From Bordetella sp. (GTDB lineage Bacteria > Pseudomonadota > Gammaproteobacteria > Burkholderiales > Burkholderiaceae_B): DNA of 64,000 bases. Within the stretch, counting starts at the first letter, position 1. Each line of letters starts with the position of its first letter. This document shows positions 1-9,206 of this stretch, piece after piece. Under the pieces are notes generated by a model that did no database searches, was not told where the DNA came from, and worked only from the letters and a program-made list of their open reading frames with translations. A program made the position numbers and the translations under genes. The stretch lies in NCBI GenBank assembly GCA_022818765.1, contig CP063810.1, forward strand, positions 327,533-391,532. The letters are read 5' to 3'.

Positions 1-257
1 TTCATAGGCAGAATTGCATTCTGACCGATTCCTCCTCCTTGCATAAATAAAACAGAATAATCTTCTGAAATACTCAATAATTCACGTAAATTATATTCAG
101 CTTCATTACAAATTTCATAAAATTCATCACTTCGATGACTCATCTCCATTACAGAAATACCTTTTCCATGCCAATCCAACATTTCTGAAGAAATTTCTTG
201 AAGAACAACCTCTGGTAGAGCTGCAGGCCCAGCAGAAAAATTCCATGGACGAGACAT
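1..257 (-). CDS. serC: Phosphoserine aminotransferase, N-terminal part (runs off window)
   Basis: The reverse strand encodes about 85 residues from an ATG at 257 and continues past base 1. The opening [14 protein letters not shown] (residues 3-16), the MEMSHRS segment and the glycine-rich MQGGG turn are the hallmarks of the SerC N-terminus. The family is a PLP-dependent class V aminotransferase that converts 3-phosphohydroxypyruvate to 3-phosphoserine in serine synthesis and has a related role in pyridoxal phosphate synthesis. The PLP-binding lysine lies in the missing part. It follows gyrA on the same strand with a gap of about 114 bases, the order known from Bordetella, so it may be read from the gyrA side. 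Identification is secure; intactness of the remainder cannot be judged. Confidence 0.93.
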   Translation of the reverse strand, partial: MSRPWNFSAGPAALPEVVLQEISSEMLDWHGKGISVMEMSHRSDEFYEICNEAEYNLRELLSISEDYSVLFMQGGGIGQNAILPM

Positions 258-371
258 AATAAATTATTCCAAAGTTATATCTTAATAATTTTAGATTTCT
301 ATTCCAATCGAAATAATATCATTCACAATATTTTCAATAAAATTGAGTACATAAAATTAAAATCTAGAATA

Positions 372-2960
372 CTAGTAACTTAAAATATTATTAACCACAG
401 ATTCTGAATCATTTCTTACTACGCGACGAACACTTGATAAAAAACTACCTTTAACAAGATTGACTAAAGTTACTCCATGAGTTGCCCGGCCCATTTCACG
501 AATTTCAGAAATTCTTGTTCGAATTAAAAGGCCTGATGTAGTGACCAATACAATATCATCTTCAGGCATTACAAGTATAGCTGATACTAAATTTCCATTC
601 CGAATCCCAGTCCTCATGGCTATCATTCCTTTAGTACCTCTCTTGTGTCTAGTATATTCAGTAATTGGAGTCCGTTTTCCAAAACCATTCTGACTAACTG
701 TCAATACACTGTATTTTTCATCTCTAGCGACTAATAATGAAATCACACCTTGATCTTTTTTCAGTGTCATTCCTCGTACACCCTGAGCACTGCGTCCCAT
801 AGATCTGACATCATTTTCATTAAATCGAACAGCTCTTCCAGCATTAGAAAATAACATAACATTACATTTTCCATCTGTGAGTTCTACACCAATTAAATAA
901 TCCTCTTTATTAAGTCCAATAGCAATAATTCCTGATTTTCGGAAATTTTCAAAATCAGATAATGGTGTTTTTTTAACTACTCCTCGATATGTTGCCATAA
1001 AAATATACTGCGTTTTGCTAAATCTTGTAATTGGAAGAATCGTAGTAATCTTTTCATGACTTTCAAGCGGAAACATATTAATAATAGGATAACCCCGTGA
1101 TCCACGAGAACTCTGCGGAACTTCCCATACTCTAAGTCGATAAACACGACCGTGGTTCGAAAAACATAATAAAAAGTCATGAGTATTAGAAATAAATAAC
1201 TGATCTACAGAATCATTTTCTTTCATTGAAGTCGCTTTTTTTCCGCGACCACCTCTTTTTTGAGCTGAATATTCAGATAAAATCTGGCTTTTTATATAAC
1301 CATCATGAGAAAGAGTTACTACCATATCAGTAGGAGTTATAAGATCACCTATTTCAATTTCAGTAGTATTTACAACTATATCAGAGCGTCTTGAATTCTC
1401 TGGGTTATGAGAAAATTCAGATTTGATTGATAATAATTCCTCATGAAGGATATTATTAATTCTTTCTGGTTTGGAAAGGATATCAGTCAAATTCTCAATT
1501 TTCGATATAGTGTTCTTAAATTCTTCGATAATTTTATCTCTTTCCAAATTTGTTAAACGCTGGAGACGCATATTCATGATTTCATTAACTTGCAAATCAC
1601 TTAATCGATATAAACCGTTTTTTTGTATTCCAGATTCAGTTGTTAAAATTGAATTATCATTTTCATTAGAATGATGATTATGTGTTTCTAATGCTTCACG
1701 CACTAATAATGAATTCCAAGAATTCATTAACAATTCTTTTTTAGCAACAGCTGGTGTAGAAGATGTCTTAATAGTTACGATAAAATCATCGATATTAGAT
1801 AAAGCAACAGATAAACCTTCAAGAATATGTAAACGTTCCTTAAATTTTTTTAGTTGAAATATGGAACGTCTAGTTATTATTTCTCGACGATGCTGGAGAA
1901 AATATAATACCATCTCTTTCAAATTAAGTAATTTAGGCTGGTTTCCTACTAAAGCAACCAAATTTATCCCAAAGGTATCTTGTAATTGAGTGTATTTATA
2001 AAGATTATTTAATACAATATCTGGAATTTCTCCTCGTTTGAGTTGAATTACAAGGCGAATACCATCCTTATCAGATTCATCTCGAATTTCTGAAATTCCT
2101 TCTATTTTCTTAGAATTAACGAGTTCTGCTATGCGTTCCTGTAATATTTTTTTATTAACTTGATAAGGCAAATCATCAACTACGATCATTTGATATTTGC
2201 CACTTTCTATATTTTCAATATGAGTTTTAGCGCGTAAAACCACACGCCCACGCCCTGTTTTATAACCTTCTTTAATACCCGTAGTGCCATATATAATTCC
2301 TCCTGTTGGAAAATCAGGCGCTGGAATTATATTTATTAACTCATCAATCGAGCAATTGATATTTTTTAAACAATACAAACAAGCATTAATGACTTCTTCA
2401 GAGTTGTGAGGTGGAATGCTCGTAGCCATTCCAACAGCAATACCAGAACTTCCATTTATTAAAAGATTAGGAAATCTAGCTGGTAATAAAACAGGTTCTT
2501 CTTCAGTGTTATCATAGTTCTTTCTAAAATCTACTGTTTCCTGATCGAGATCTGACAAAAGTTCATGAGCAATTTTAGTGAGTCGTATTTCAGTATATCG
2601 CATAGCAGCAGCATTATCACCATCAATTGAACCGAAATTGCCTTGACCGTCAATTAAAATAGAACGCATCGAGAAGGTTTGAGCCATGCGGACAATCGTG
2701 TCATATACAGATTGATCGCCATGAGGATGATATTTTCCAATTACATCACCAACTATTCTTGCTGACTTTTTATAAGAACGGTTCCAATCGTTATTTAATT
2801 CATGCATGGCAAAAAGAATTCTTCGATGAACAGGTTTAAGGCCATCTCGCACATCAGGCAAAGCACGTCCTATGATTACGCTCATAGCATAATCTAGATA
2901 ACTGCGCTGCATTTCTTCTTCCAGCATTATTGGAAGCATTTCCTTTGCAAAGGAATTCAT
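372..2960 (-). CDS. gyrA: DNA gyrase subunit A
   Basis: This 862-residue protein is the breakage-rejoining subunit of DNA gyrase, which with GyrB introduces negative supercoils using ATP. The N-terminal winged-helix region carries the catalytic Arg121-Tyr122 in AAAMRYTE. The C-terminal pinwheel contains a GyrA-box-like QKRGGRG, which marks gyrase rather than topoisomerase IV. Length is normal for a compact GyrA (E. coli 875). The quinolone-binding segment reads [10 protein letters not shown], so the position equivalent to E. coli Ser83 is Gln and Ala84 is Ser. The start ATG at 2960 gives the usual N-terminus ending in the YLDYAMSVI block. It is divergent from ubiG and upstream of serC. Confidence 0.97.
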   Translation of the reverse strand: MNSFAKEMLPIMLEEEMQRSYLDYAMSVIIGRALPDVRDGLKPVHRRILFAMHELNNDWNRSYKKSARIVGDVIGKYHPHGDQSVYDTIVRMAQTFSMRSILIDGQGNFGSIDGDNAAAMRYTEIRLTKIAHELLSDLDQETVDFRKNYDNTEEEPVLLPARFPNLLINGSSGIAVGMATSIPPHNSEEVINACLYCLKNINCSIDELINIIPAPDFPTGGIIYGTTGIKEGYKTGRGRVVLRAKTHIENIESGKYQMIVVDDLPYQVNKKILQERIAELVNSKKIEGISEIRDESDKDGIRLVIQLKRGEIPDIVLNNLYKYTQLQDTFGINLVALVGNQPKLLNLKEMVLYFLQHRREIITRRSIFQLKKFKERLHILEGLSVALSNIDDFIVTIKTSSTPAVAKKELLMNSWNSLLVREALETHNHHSNENDNSILTTESGIQKNGLYRLSDLQVNEIMNMRLQRLTNLERDKIIEEFKNTISKIENLTDILSKPERINNILHEELLSIKSEFSHNPENSRRSDIVVNTTEIEIGDLITPTDMVVTLSHDGYIKSQILSEYSAQKRGGRGKKATSMKENDSVDQLFISNTHDFLLCFSNHGRVYRLRVWEVPQSSRGSRGYPIINMFPLESHEKITTILPITRFSKTQYIFMATYRGVVKKTPLSDFENFRKSGIIAIGLNKEDYLIGVELTDGKCNVMLFSNAGRAVRFNENDVRSMGRSAQGVRGMTLKKDQGVISLLVARDEKYSVLTVSQNGFGKRTPITEYTRHKRGTKGMIAMRTGIRNGNLVSAILVMPEDDIVLVTTSGLLIRTRISEIREMGRATHGVTLVNLVKGSFLSSVRRVVRNDSESVVNNILSY

Positions 2961-3036
2961 AAATATATAGGGAATAAAATAAGATAATGTTTAAATTAAC
3001 GAAAGTTTAAAATGTACAACGCTTTTCAGCAAGAGT

Positions 3037-3045
3037 ATTATACCA
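3037..3045 (-). promoter_or_regulatory. Candidate extended -10 promoter for gyrA
   Basis: The reverse strand reads TGGTATAAT, a perfect TATAAT hexamer with the TG of an extended -10 element, about 77 bases before the gyrA start. No good -35 hexamer sits at the expected distance, which is common for extended -10 promoters. This is sequence resemblance only. Confidence 0.45.
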
Positions 3046-3203
3046 CTTGATTTCCTAAGTTGACCAGACAGATATTATCAGATAAATATTGTTTTTATAT
3101 AGTAAAGCTTTCTGATTTAAAGATATAACTTTTATAATTTTAAAAAATGGAAAAATAAACTTTTTAGTAATCTATAAATTTAAACTTAAATAAAATTTAA
3201 AAC

Positions 3204-3905
3204 ATGAATTTTGATGCAAATGAGCTTGAAAGATTTAGTAATTTGGCTGATTCTTGGTGGGAACCTAAAGGAAAAGTTAAACCTTTACATGATATTAATC
3301 CTCTGCGCATGAAATGGATGGAAACTTTAATAGGTTCTTTTTCTAACAAGTCAATTCTTGATATTGGTTGTGGTGGGGGAATTCTTTGTGAAAGCTTATA
3401 TAAGGCAGGTGGTATAGTAACAGGTATAGATCTTTCAGAAAAATTGATACAAACAGCTCGTTTACATCAAAAAGAATCCGGCTCCAATATAGAATATCAT
3501 TCTACTTCAATAGAAAATTTTTCTAAAACTAAAAAAGAATCTTATGATATTGTAACTTGTATGGAAATGCTAGAACATGTACCTGATCCCGCCTCAATTG
3601 TTCATTGTTGTTCTCATTTTGTAAAACAAGAAGGTTGGGTCTTTTTCTCCACTTTTAATAGAAATCTAAAATCTTTTATATATGGAATTTTAGGAGCTGA
3701 ATATATATTAAAATTATTACCTATTGGAACACATAGTTACGAATCTTTTATAAAGCCTAGTGAATTAGCTAGATTTTCTAGAAATTCTGGTTTATATGTA
3801 ACAAATCTAGTTGGTATTGCGTACAATCCAATTGTAGATAAATATTCATTGTCAAAAAATGTTTCTGTTAATTATTTGATGGCAAGTCAAAAATTAGTCA
3901 TTTGA
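3204..3905 (+). CDS. ubiG: Ubiquinone biosynthesis O-methyltransferase
   Basis: The product has 233 residues, close to the family norm of about 240. UbiG performs both O-methylations of ubiquinone synthesis using S-adenosylmethionine. Motif I for SAM binding is ILDIGCGGGI (residues 51-60); the acidic GIDLS strand end and the MEMLEHVPDP segment follow in the right order. The N-terminal ELERFSNLADSWWEPKG is typical of UbiG. The ATG at 3204 sits behind an AT-rich leader without a strong ribosome-binding site. It is divergent from gyrA, and immediately downstream are the remains of gph, as in Bordetella relatives. With ubiH later in the window it indicates that ubiquinone is made. Confidence 0.95.
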   Translation: MNFDANELERFSNLADSWWEPKGKVKPLHDINPLRMKWMETLIGSFSNKSILDIGCGGGILCESLYKAGGIVTGIDLSEKLIQTARLHQKESGSNIEYHSTSIENFSKTKKESYDIVTCMEMLEHVPDPASIVHCCSHFVKQEGWVFFSTFNRNLKSFIYGILGAEYILKLLPIGTHSYESFIKPSELARFSRNSGLYVTNLVGIAYNPIVDKYSLSKNVSVNYLMASQKLVI

Positions 3906-4560
3906 TCCTTTTTTGATTTAGACAGTACTTTAGTTGATACTTTCTCTATTTTATCTAAAATCGTCAATGATAAATGAATATATAATGGATTCTTACCAAT
4001 TTCATCAAAAATTTTATATTCCTTTTCTTATCAAAAAAAGGATAAATTATTTCTTCTAACTTTAGGATCAAAAACAGACTATAAAAATGATTTTCATACA
4101 AAAGAAAGGTATTTGAAATTTAAAATTTATTGTGAAAATAGTATATTAAACAACTGTTACCTTCTTCCAGGTATCAAAGAATTATTGCAGAAATTAATAA
4201 TAAGAAAATTACCTTTGGGAATTGTAAAAAATAAGTTACCACAATCTACAAAATTAATTCTTGAACAGTTTCAATTATTCAAAATGAGTACACTATAATA
4301 TGTGGAGATACCACAAAACACAAAAAACCTCAGAACATTTAATATATGCAGCTAAAGCAAGTGGATTTAATACAAATCAATTTTTATATATTGGAGATCA
4401 TTTACATGATTTTCATGCAGCTCACTCTGATGGAATGAAAATTGCAATTTTTACTTATTGCCATAATGTTTACAACAAAGATTATATTAGGAATTGGAAA
4501 GCAGATTATTACTCTAATTCAGTACAAAATTTATGGAAAACTATTTATTGTTTTTCCTAA
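3906..4560 (+). pseudogene. gph: Degraded phosphoglycolate phosphatase (HAD family)
   Basis: Pieces of a Gph-type HAD hydrolase can be read across three frames. Motif I appears as FFDLDSTLVDT at 3909, a GIVKNK segment resembling the usual GIVTNK appears near 4219, a CGDTT-like segment near 4302, and the acidic motif IV appears as YIGDHLHDF near 4387. The frame is broken by a TGA at about 3978, by a frameshift near 4290 and by another at the A-run near 4318. No start codon precedes motif I: where an ATG overlapping the ubiG stop would be expected, the sequence reads ATTTGA. The nonsense codon and lost start make real decay more likely than sequencing error. In its functional form the enzyme removes 2-phosphoglycolate. 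Confidence 0.8.
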
Positions 4561-4598
4561 GCATATAAATTGACAAAATACCTTTAACGCATTTAATC

Positions 4599-4628
4599 TT
4601 GATTTGGTATTTAATTAGGAGATATAAT
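4599..4628 (+). promoter_or_regulatory. Promoter of ssrA
   Basis: TTGATT (4599-4604) is followed after 18 bases by a perfect TATAAT (4623-4628). The mature tmRNA 5' end GGGGCC begins six bases later at 4634, exactly where transcription would start. Upstream TTGACA at 4570 is too far from this -10 to be its partner. Confidence 0.65.
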
Positions 4629-4633
4629 ATTAT

Positions 4634-5014
4634 GGGGCCGATTTGGATTCGACGCAGATTGCAAAACAGTATAGGGCATGCCGAGCACCAGTTCCGCTCG
4701 TTAATCTACTGGAAACGTTAATAAACGCCAACGACGAGCGTTTTGCTCTTGCTGCTTAGCTAGGAGCCGCTGCATTGATTTGTTCTTGGATCAAGCATTT
4801 TGAAGATATAATCCTTATTTTCAATATGTAGCAGCGACATTCACAAGAAATCGGTATGATTTATAGCCACGCAAATCATATTTAAATTTTGTGGATCGCT
4901 TTTGATCAAGTTTGTCGGTTAACAAAATCAAAAGCTAAAAAAAAATTAATCGACTATGTATGTAGAACTGTCTGTGGAGGATTGGCGGACGGGGGTTCAA
5001 TTCCCCCGGCTCCA
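4634..5014 (+). ncRNA. ssrA: Transfer-messenger RNA (tmRNA)
   Basis: The 381-base gene begins GGGGCCGATTTGGATTCGAC and ends GGTTCAATTCCCCCGGCTCCA, the tRNA-like ends of tmRNA with encoded CCA. The resume frame GCC AAC ... TAG at 4727-4759 encodes the proteolysis tag ANDERFALAA, which ends in the LAA signal read by ClpXP-type proteases and is the tag I associate with Bordetella. tmRNA with SmpB rescues ribosomes stalled on broken mRNAs. The 5' GGGGCC and 3' GGCTCC ends can pair. A strong promoter lies just upstream. Confidence 0.98.
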
Positions 5015-5139
5015 GTTTTAATATTAGAACTATCTATTTAAAAAATTGAAAATCAATAAAGAGTTAAAATGAAGATATATTTTTCAAATAAAAATATTTT
5101 TAAAGTTTTATCTTGTTAACCCATTTGGAGATTAATTAT

Positions 5140-5283
5140 ATGAAATTTCAAAGCTTAATTGGGATAGCAACTCTAACAACTGCTCTTGTATTATCTGGTT
5201 TTGCATTAGCAACTGAAAATAATACAGGTATCATGATTTTCTATGATGCCTGTATTATAAGTACTGTAAAACATTACATGTAA
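5140..5283 (+). CDS. Small secreted-looking protein, 47 codons
   Basis: An ATG preceded by a TTTGGAG ribosome-binding site opens a 47-codon frame. The first 24 residues look like a Sec signal peptide: MKFQS, a hydrophobic core and a FALA cleavage site, then ATENN. The remainder, only about 23 residues, overlaps a 14-bp hairpin at 5221-5256, so the C-terminal half is dictated by an inverted repeat. It may be a very short exported protein, or more likely the 5' end of a lost envelope-protein gene fused by deletion to the terminator of the convergent cstA-ybdD unit. I do not recognise a family. Confidence 0.4.
   Translation: MKFQSLIGIATLTTALVLSGFALATENNTGIMIFYDACIISTVKHYM
5221..5256 (-). terminator. 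14-bp hairpin, probable terminator of cstA-ybdD
   Basis: Arms 5221-5234 and 5243-5256 pair over 14 bp with one G-U and an 8-base loop. On the reverse strand it lies about 60 bases after the ybdD stop and is followed by ATTTTC, a weak T-tract. It could also act on the forward strand after ssrA and the small ORF. Confidence 0.5.
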
Positions 5284-5316
5284 AGATTTTCTATAATTTA
5301 TAATGATTATTTGTTT

Positions 5317-5532
5317 TCAACAACAACCAATCCGTCCTTTTCCTCCATATCTAGCAGTTTGTCTTTCACGAAAAAAATTTTCATAAGTCATAGGTTTTTC
5401 GTTCGGATGATTTTTTTGCATATGTTCCAAATATGAATCATAGTCAGGTACTCCTACCATTAATCTAAGTGTTTGACCTAGATAACGAGCTACTGTACCT
5501 GCATCTTTTTGTATTGAATTAAAAAACAACAT
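5317..5532 (-). CDS. YbdD/YjiX family small protein, partner of CstA
   Basis: This 71-residue protein belongs to the YbdD/YjiX family. The core VGVPDYDSYLEHMQKNHP, the MTYENFFRERQTARYGG block and the terminal Cys-Cys are the family signature. In enteric bacteria these small cytoplasmic proteins are encoded directly after CstA or BtsT, are linked to their pyruvate uptake activity, and are probably needed for transport. Here it follows cstA by about 19 bases on the same strand, with AGGAAATTCC before its ATG. Family assignment is firm; the molecular role is inferred from the conserved pairing. Confidence 0.9.
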   Translation of the reverse strand: MLFFNSIQKDAGTVARYLGQTLRLMVGVPDYDSYLEHMQKNHPNEKPMTYENFFRERQTARYGGKGRIGCC

Positions 5533-5551
5533 GGAATTTCCTATAAAATCA

Positions 5552-7648
5552 TTAAGTACTAACAGTTTTTAATTGTTGATCAGGTATAGATTGGTACGCA
5601 GTTTCTTTTGATGTAGGTTTAGGATTACATTGTGCTAGTAAGATAGCACGAACTCCTGCAATTACAATGCTAATTACTACAAACATAAAAATTCCGCATA
5701 AAGCAGAATTTAAGTAATCATTAAACAAAATTCTATGCATCTCTTGCATGGAATTTGCAGGAGCTAAAATTATATTGCAATCAATAGCATCACTATATTT
5801 AGCAGCATGTGAAAGAAACCCTATCCCCGGATTCTTATCAAATAATTTCAACCATCCTGCATATAATGTACAGATAAGTAACCAAATTGTTGGAATAACA
5901 GTTACCCAAGCGTAATGTCCTTTTTTCATTTTAAACAAAACAACACTACCTAAAGTGAGCGCAATTGCTGCTAACATTTGATTAGCAATTCCAAATAAAG
6001 GCCATAATGTATTAATTCCCCCTAAAGGATCTACTACCCCTTGATAAAGAAAGTATCCCCATGCTGCTACACATAAAAAAGTAGCAATAGCGTTAGCAAT
6101 TAAAGAATCTGTTTTTTTGAGAAATGATGAGAAAGTTCCTAATAAATCCTGTAACATAAATCGGCCAGCTCGTGTTCCAGCATCTACTGCAGTTAAAATA
6201 AAGAGAGCTTCAAATAAGATAGCAAAATGATACCAAAAGGCCATCATTGCTTTACCTCCAAACATTTGATGTAATATATGCGCCATTCCAACAGCTAAAG
6301 TTGGAGCTCCTCCTACACGAGAAATAATACTATTTTCTCCAACATTTTTAGCTGTTTGTTCTAAATCTTGAGGAGTAATCATAAATCCCCAATTTGATAA
6401 ATTATTGATCACTTCATTGAGAGACGAACCTATTACGGAGCTAGGACTATTCATCGCAAAGTATATACCAGGTTCAATTACACAAGCAGCTATTAAAGCC
6501 ATAATAGCTACAAAAGATTCCATTAACATGCCTCCATAACCAATGTAACGAGCTTGAATTTCGTTTTCAATGAGTTTAGGGGTTGTTCCTGATGCTATCA
6601 GTGCATGAAAACCTGAAACAGCACCACAAGCTATAGTAATAAATAAAAATGGAAATAATTTCCCTGAATACACAGGACCATTACCGTTTATAAATTGAGG
6701 TACAATGTCAGGCATTTTTAAATTGGGTGCCACTACTAAAATACCTAAGGCTAACCCTACAAAAATTCCTATTTTTAAAAAAGTTGAAAGATAATCTCTT
6801 GGTGCTAATAATAGCCAAACAGGCAAAACAGCTGCAATAAAACCATAAATAACAAGGATCCAGGTTAAAGTTTTTCCATCAAAGTTAAAAAATGATGAAA
6901 AAGTTGGACTTTGAGCAATAAATTGTCCAAACATAATAGAAAAGATTAACAATATAAATCCTATGACAGAAACTTCACCTATGTGCCCTGGACGTATATA
7001 TCGCAAGTAAATGCCCATAAACAAAGCACTTGGTATTGTTGATGCCACAGTAAATGTTCCCCATGGAGAATGGGTTAATGCTTTTACAACAATAAGAGCT
7101 AGAACAGCTAATATAATTACCATTATTACAAATGCACCAAATAAAGCAATAACACCTGCAATATTACCAAGCTCTAATTTGATTAAATCACCAAGAGAAT
7201 GAGCATCTCGTCGCATGGAGACAAATAAAATAGTAAAATCATGAACTGCACCAGCAAAAACTACACCAGATAAGATCCATAACATACCTGGCAAATAACC
7301 CATTTGGGCAGCTAAAACTGGACCTACCAAAGGTCCAGCACCTGCTATCGCTGCAAAATGATGACCAAATAGGACATGTTTATTTGTTGGAACAAAATCC
7401 AATCCATCATTATATTTCCATGCTGGAGTCATTCTAGTTTTATCTAATTTGAAGACTTTATTAGCAATAAAAATGCTGTAATATCTATAAGCAATTAAAT
7501 ATACACATAGAGAAGCAATTAAAACCCATAATGCGTTAATTGATTCGCCTCGTGATAAAGCAATTACTCCTAAGGCAGTCGTACCTAGAATTGCAATAGC
7601 CACCCAGATTAGATGCCGGCTAAGGCTCTTACCAGTCCTGCTGTACAT
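5552..7648 (-). CDS. cstA: CstA/BtsT-type pyruvate transporter
   Basis: A large polytopic membrane protein of the carbon-starvation CstA family, 698 residues from the ATG at 7648. That start is chosen because AGGAGG lies 8 bases before it; an upstream in-frame TTG at 7675 would add nine basic residues and contains this ribosome-binding site. Family marks include the TNKHVLFGHHFAAIAGAGP segment near residue 58 and many hydrophobic helices. CstA and BtsT take up pyruvate, probably with protons, and CstA was first described as a starvation-induced peptide transport factor. ybdD follows immediately, supporting a two-gene unit. A 671-bp untranslated region lies upstream, so starvation-responsive control elements could be there. 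Confidence 0.92.
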   Translation of the reverse strand: MYSRTGKSLSRHLIWVAIAILGTTALGVIALSRGESINALWVLIASLCVYLIAYRYYSIFIANKVFKLDKTRMTPAWKYNDGLDFVPTNKHVLFGHHFAAIAGAGPLVGPVLAAQMGYLPGMLWILSGVVFAGAVHDFTILFVSMRRDAHSLGDLIKLELGNIAGVIALFGAFVIMVIILAVLALIVVKALTHSPWGTFTVASTIPSALFMGIYLRYIRPGHIGEVSVIGFILLIFSIMFGQFIAQSPTFSSFFNFDGKTLTWILVIYGFIAAVLPVWLLLAPRDYLSTFLKIGIFVGLALGILVVAPNLKMPDIVPQFINGNGPVYSGKLFPFLFITIACGAVSGFHALIASGTTPKLIENEIQARYIGYGGMLMESFVAIMALIAACVIEPGIYFAMNSPSSVIGSSLNEVINNLSNWGFMITPQDLEQTAKNVGENSIISRVGGAPTLAVGMAHILHQMFGGKAMMAFWYHFAILFEALFILTAVDAGTRAGRFMLQDLLGTFSSFLKKTDSLIANAIATFLCVAAWGYFLYQGVVDPLGGINTLWPLFGIANQMLAAIALTLGSVVLFKMKKGHYAWVTVIPTIWLLICTLYAGWLKLFDKNPGIGFLSHAAKYSDAIDCNIILAPANSMQEMHRILFNDYLNSALCGIFMFVVISIVIAGVRAILLAQCNPKPTSKETAYQSIPDQQLKTVST

Positions 7649-8319
7649 AATGAAAAACCTCCTGATTTGCCTCAAAAGTTTAAAACTTTAAGAAAAATAT
7701 CTATTCTTTTTATTTTTAACTATTAGTTTTTAGTAATTTATTTATCAAAAATTTCCCTATCTTAAAAAAAAAAACGAAATTTTTATAAAATATATAAATT
7801 GAGAAATTTTCTGTAAGTTACAATAAACTATTTGTTTCATTGAAATGAAAAACAATATTAATGAAATTTCGAAAAGTTCATAAAATAAAAAATTACTAGT
7901 ACATTAAAAAATAACCATTTAAACAAAAATGATTTTTTTGTATTTCATTTTTCTTATTTTGTGACATGTGTAAAATACACAATTTTTTTATAAATTTATT
8001 CATTAAAGAGTTTCCTGTATTAGTAATGCAATAGATTCTCATAAATTAGTTTTTTACTACTCCCTCTAGTCTCTCATGTAGGGAGTGAAGACTAAGAGTT
8101 TTTATAAAAATTTTACACTCGGTAACTAATTATAAAAATTTCTGTCAAATCAAATCTGCTAATTTATTAAATTAGTTCAACTTTAATAAAGTTGTACCCA
8201 AAGATCTTATTTTTTATTTCTATTTAAAAATATTAGTTAGTTTTGATTTATAAAGAATAAATAAAAAAATATAATCTCATCATGAAATATTTCTTAATAA
8301 ATAAAAAAGTTTCTCAAAA
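7649..8319. other. Gene-free region between cstA and psd (671 bp)
   Basis: This very AT-rich divergent spacer has no coding frame of more than a few codons. It holds weak inverted repeats (for example TTTCATTGAAATGAAA near 7836), a compact G+C-richer island at 8056-8103 able to form two alternative hairpins, and a small CAACTT/AAGTTG hairpin near 8178. A 13-codon frame at 8282-8323 ends in an ATGA overlap with psd. Promoters for cstA and psd must lie here but none is clear. Confidence 0.5.
8059..8103 (+). other. Structured element with two mutually exclusive hairpins
   Basis: ACTCCCT (8059-8065) can pair with AGGGAGT (8080-8086). Alternatively CTCTAGTCT (8064-8072) can pair with AGACTAAGAG (8089-8098, one bulged A), which is directly followed by TTTTT like an intrinsic terminator. 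The two stems share bases and cannot form together. Whether this is an attenuator, a small-RNA terminator or chance is unknown. Confidence 0.35.
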
Positions 8320-9174
8320 ATGAAAATTAAAGAAAAATTATTTCTTATGGCACAATATTTAGCACCCCATTACTTGATATCCAAGATTTTTTGCTATTTC
8401 TCGAACAATGAAAATTCATTAATAAAAAATTGGATGATATCAAGATTTATACAACGCTACGATATTGATTTACAAGAAGCAAAAATAGAAAATCCTTTAG
8501 AATACAAAACATTTAATGATTTTTTTACACGTTCTTTAAAAGATTCTGCAAGGCCAATAAATAATGAAGTTGGTTCTGCTATTTGTCCAACAGATGGAAC
8601 GATTACTCAATTAGGAAAAATTAATTCTGGTCGCATATTTCAAGCTAAAGGACATAGCTATAGCATAATAGAACTTCTAGGTGGAAGTTTTGAGCGCGCC
8701 AAACCATTCTTACATGGGAATTTCTTAACTATATATCTTTCACCAAAAAATTATCATCGAGTACATATGCCTGTTAATGGGATATTAAAAGAAATGGTTA
8801 ATATTCCAGGTCGTTTATTCTCTGTAAATTATTTAAATGTCCGAAAAATCCCAAATTTATTTGCTCGAAATAAGAGAGTAGCTTGTGTATTTAGTACAAA
8901 TTATGGTCCAATGATAATTGTTTTTGTTGGAGCAATGATAGTTTCCTCTATAGAAACAGTTTGGGAAAAAGATATGCTTCAATCTCAAAAAAGAGTTATT
9001 TCTTCTAAAAAATATGATGAACATTGCTTAAATTCTAAAATTGATTTTTTAAGAGGAGAAGAAATAGGTCATTTTAATTTAGGCTCAACAGTTATTGTTA
9101 TTTTTGATTCTAGAAAATTAATTTGGCCAAAAGATGTGTCAATTGGAAAAATTATGAAAATGGGGAACCTCTAG
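8320..9174 (+). CDS. psd: Phosphatidylserine decarboxylase proenzyme
   Basis: A 284-residue protein of the membrane-associated Psd family, which converts phosphatidylserine to phosphatidylethanolamine. The C-terminal LGST motif is present (Ser256), where self-cleavage makes the alpha and beta chains and turns the serine into the pyruvoyl cofactor. Upstream family motifs include FNDFFTRSL, CPTDGTI and the histidine-rich NYHRVHMPVNG. Its substrate would come from PssA, encoded near 30 kb. In relatives psd often sits near pssA and the ilv genes, so it appears to have been separated here. It converges on livF with a 32-base gap. Confidence 0.96.
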   Translation: MKIKEKLFLMAQYLAPHYLISKIFCYFSNNENSLIKNWMISRFIQRYDIDLQEAKIENPLEYKTFNDFFTRSLKDSARPINNEVGSAICPTDGTITQLGKINSGRIFQAKGHSYSIIELLGGSFERAKPFLHGNFLTIYLSPKNYHRVHMPVNGILKEMVNIPGRLFSVNYLNVRKIPNLFARNKRVACVFSTNYGPMIIVFVGAMIVSSIETVWEKDMLQSQKRVISSKKYDEHCLNSKIDFLRGEEIGHFNLGSTVIVIFDSRKLIWPKDVSIGKIMKMGNL

Positions 9175-9206
9175 TTTTTTTCTAATTTTTCAAAATATAA
9201 AATATT

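Noticed and set aside
4570..4575. Perfect TTGACA upstream of ssrA as its -35
   Set aside because: It is 47 bases from the TATAAT; TTGATT at 4599 has the right spacing. A separate weak -10 at its own 17-base spacing is not convincing.
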